From assembly GCF_002775205.1 (NCBI RefSeq), contig NC_036447.1, positions 7,304,501 to 7,368,500 on the forward strand: 64,000 nucleotides of DNA, given 5' to 3'. The first letter of the stretch is position 1; the number at the start of each line of letters is the position of its first letter. The notes below the pieces were generated by a model. The model had not been told where the DNA came from. It was given only the letters and a program-made list of their open reading frames with translations, and searched no databases. The translations under genes and the position numbers were made by a program. Source of the stretch: Xiphophorus maculatus. Its lineage: Eukaryota > Chordata > Actinopteri > Cyprinodontiformes > Poeciliidae. Shown here piece after piece: positions 63,801 through 64,000 of the stretch.

Positions 63801-64000
63801 TGAGCTTATTTCAACTTCAGATTATCAGATAAGTAGTTTTTGGAGCTGAGATAGAAACTTGACTTTTATTTTGGTGGTTATATTAGGCCACAAATCGGTG
63901 TAGAGTTTGCAAAGAAAAATAAACAGTGGGTTATAGGTATTAGCAGAGGCTGTGGTAGACTTTTTTTTAGTTTTTAAAGGTTTTGTTGGTTCTAGTGGCC
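60899..64000 (+). other. USP34 intron 1 (continues past the window)
   Basis: No second USP34 exon is recognisable. GC content falls away from the promoter. It includes a LINE-tail-like fragment at about 62010-62060, a short piece related to the 50508 MITE near 62900, and a complete hAT-type MITE at 63243-63548. Confidence 0.7.
63243..63548. mobile_element. hAT-type MITE with perfect 8-bp target-site duplication
   Basis: Terminal inverted repeats CAGTGGTTCTCAAAC and GTTTGAGAACCACTG are exact. The flanks GTATAGAG at 63235-63242 and 63549-63556 are identical 8-mers, the hAT signature. The interior repeats 'gtacccc' words and has no transposase. Confidence 0.93.

Overview
This is a stretch of vertebrate nuclear genome, almost certainly from a ray-finned (teleost) fish. 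Genes are split into many short exons with GT-AG introns. Proteins are near-identical to vertebrate orthologues over long stretches, introns are compact, and the repeats are of kinds common in teleosts (a tRNA-derived SINE, hAT and Tc1-type MITEs, LINE 3' tails). I cannot name the species.

Layout: 1-13489 (+) is AKT3 without its first coding exon, followed by a long presumed 3' UTR. 18507-26958 (-) is the complete PUS10 gene, convergent with AKT3. 28470-35893 (+) is complete CCT4, divergent from PUS10 across a shared promoter region. 37509-45165 (+) is complete FAM161A. 47627-58699 (+) is complete XPO1. 60856-60898 (+) is the first coding exon of USP34, and the rest of the window is its first intron. 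I joined exons by hand using splice sites and reading phase. The totals are multiples of three and close to the human lengths I recall: AKT3 464 aa of an expected 479, PUS10 532, CCT4 536, FAM161A 770, XPO1 1066.

These genes do not form a pathway. They are a kinase, a pseudouridine synthase, a chaperonin subunit, a ciliary/centrosomal protein, a nuclear exporter and a deubiquitinase. Their order matters as synteny: CCT4-FAM161A-XPO1-USP34 is the arrangement on human chromosome 2p15, with PUS10 nearby there too. AKT3 (human 1q44) is joined to that block here.

The non-coding sequence is dense in mobile-element remnants. The best supported are a SINE with a 15-bp target-site duplication (43835-44043), a hAT-type MITE with a perfect 8-bp duplication (63243-63548), a palindromic Tc1-type terminal remnant (60159-60235), and a tRNA-Asp-like sequence fused to a LINE-type tail (12312-12474). 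Several repeat families occur two or three times and can be recognised by comparison inside the window. I saw no undescribed multi-gene system. The most checkable oddities are a PUS10 exon with no usable GT donor, a transposon terminus abutting an XPO1 splice donor, repeat pairs flanking single exons of AKT3 and PUS10, and two perfect short hairpins in AKT3 introns.
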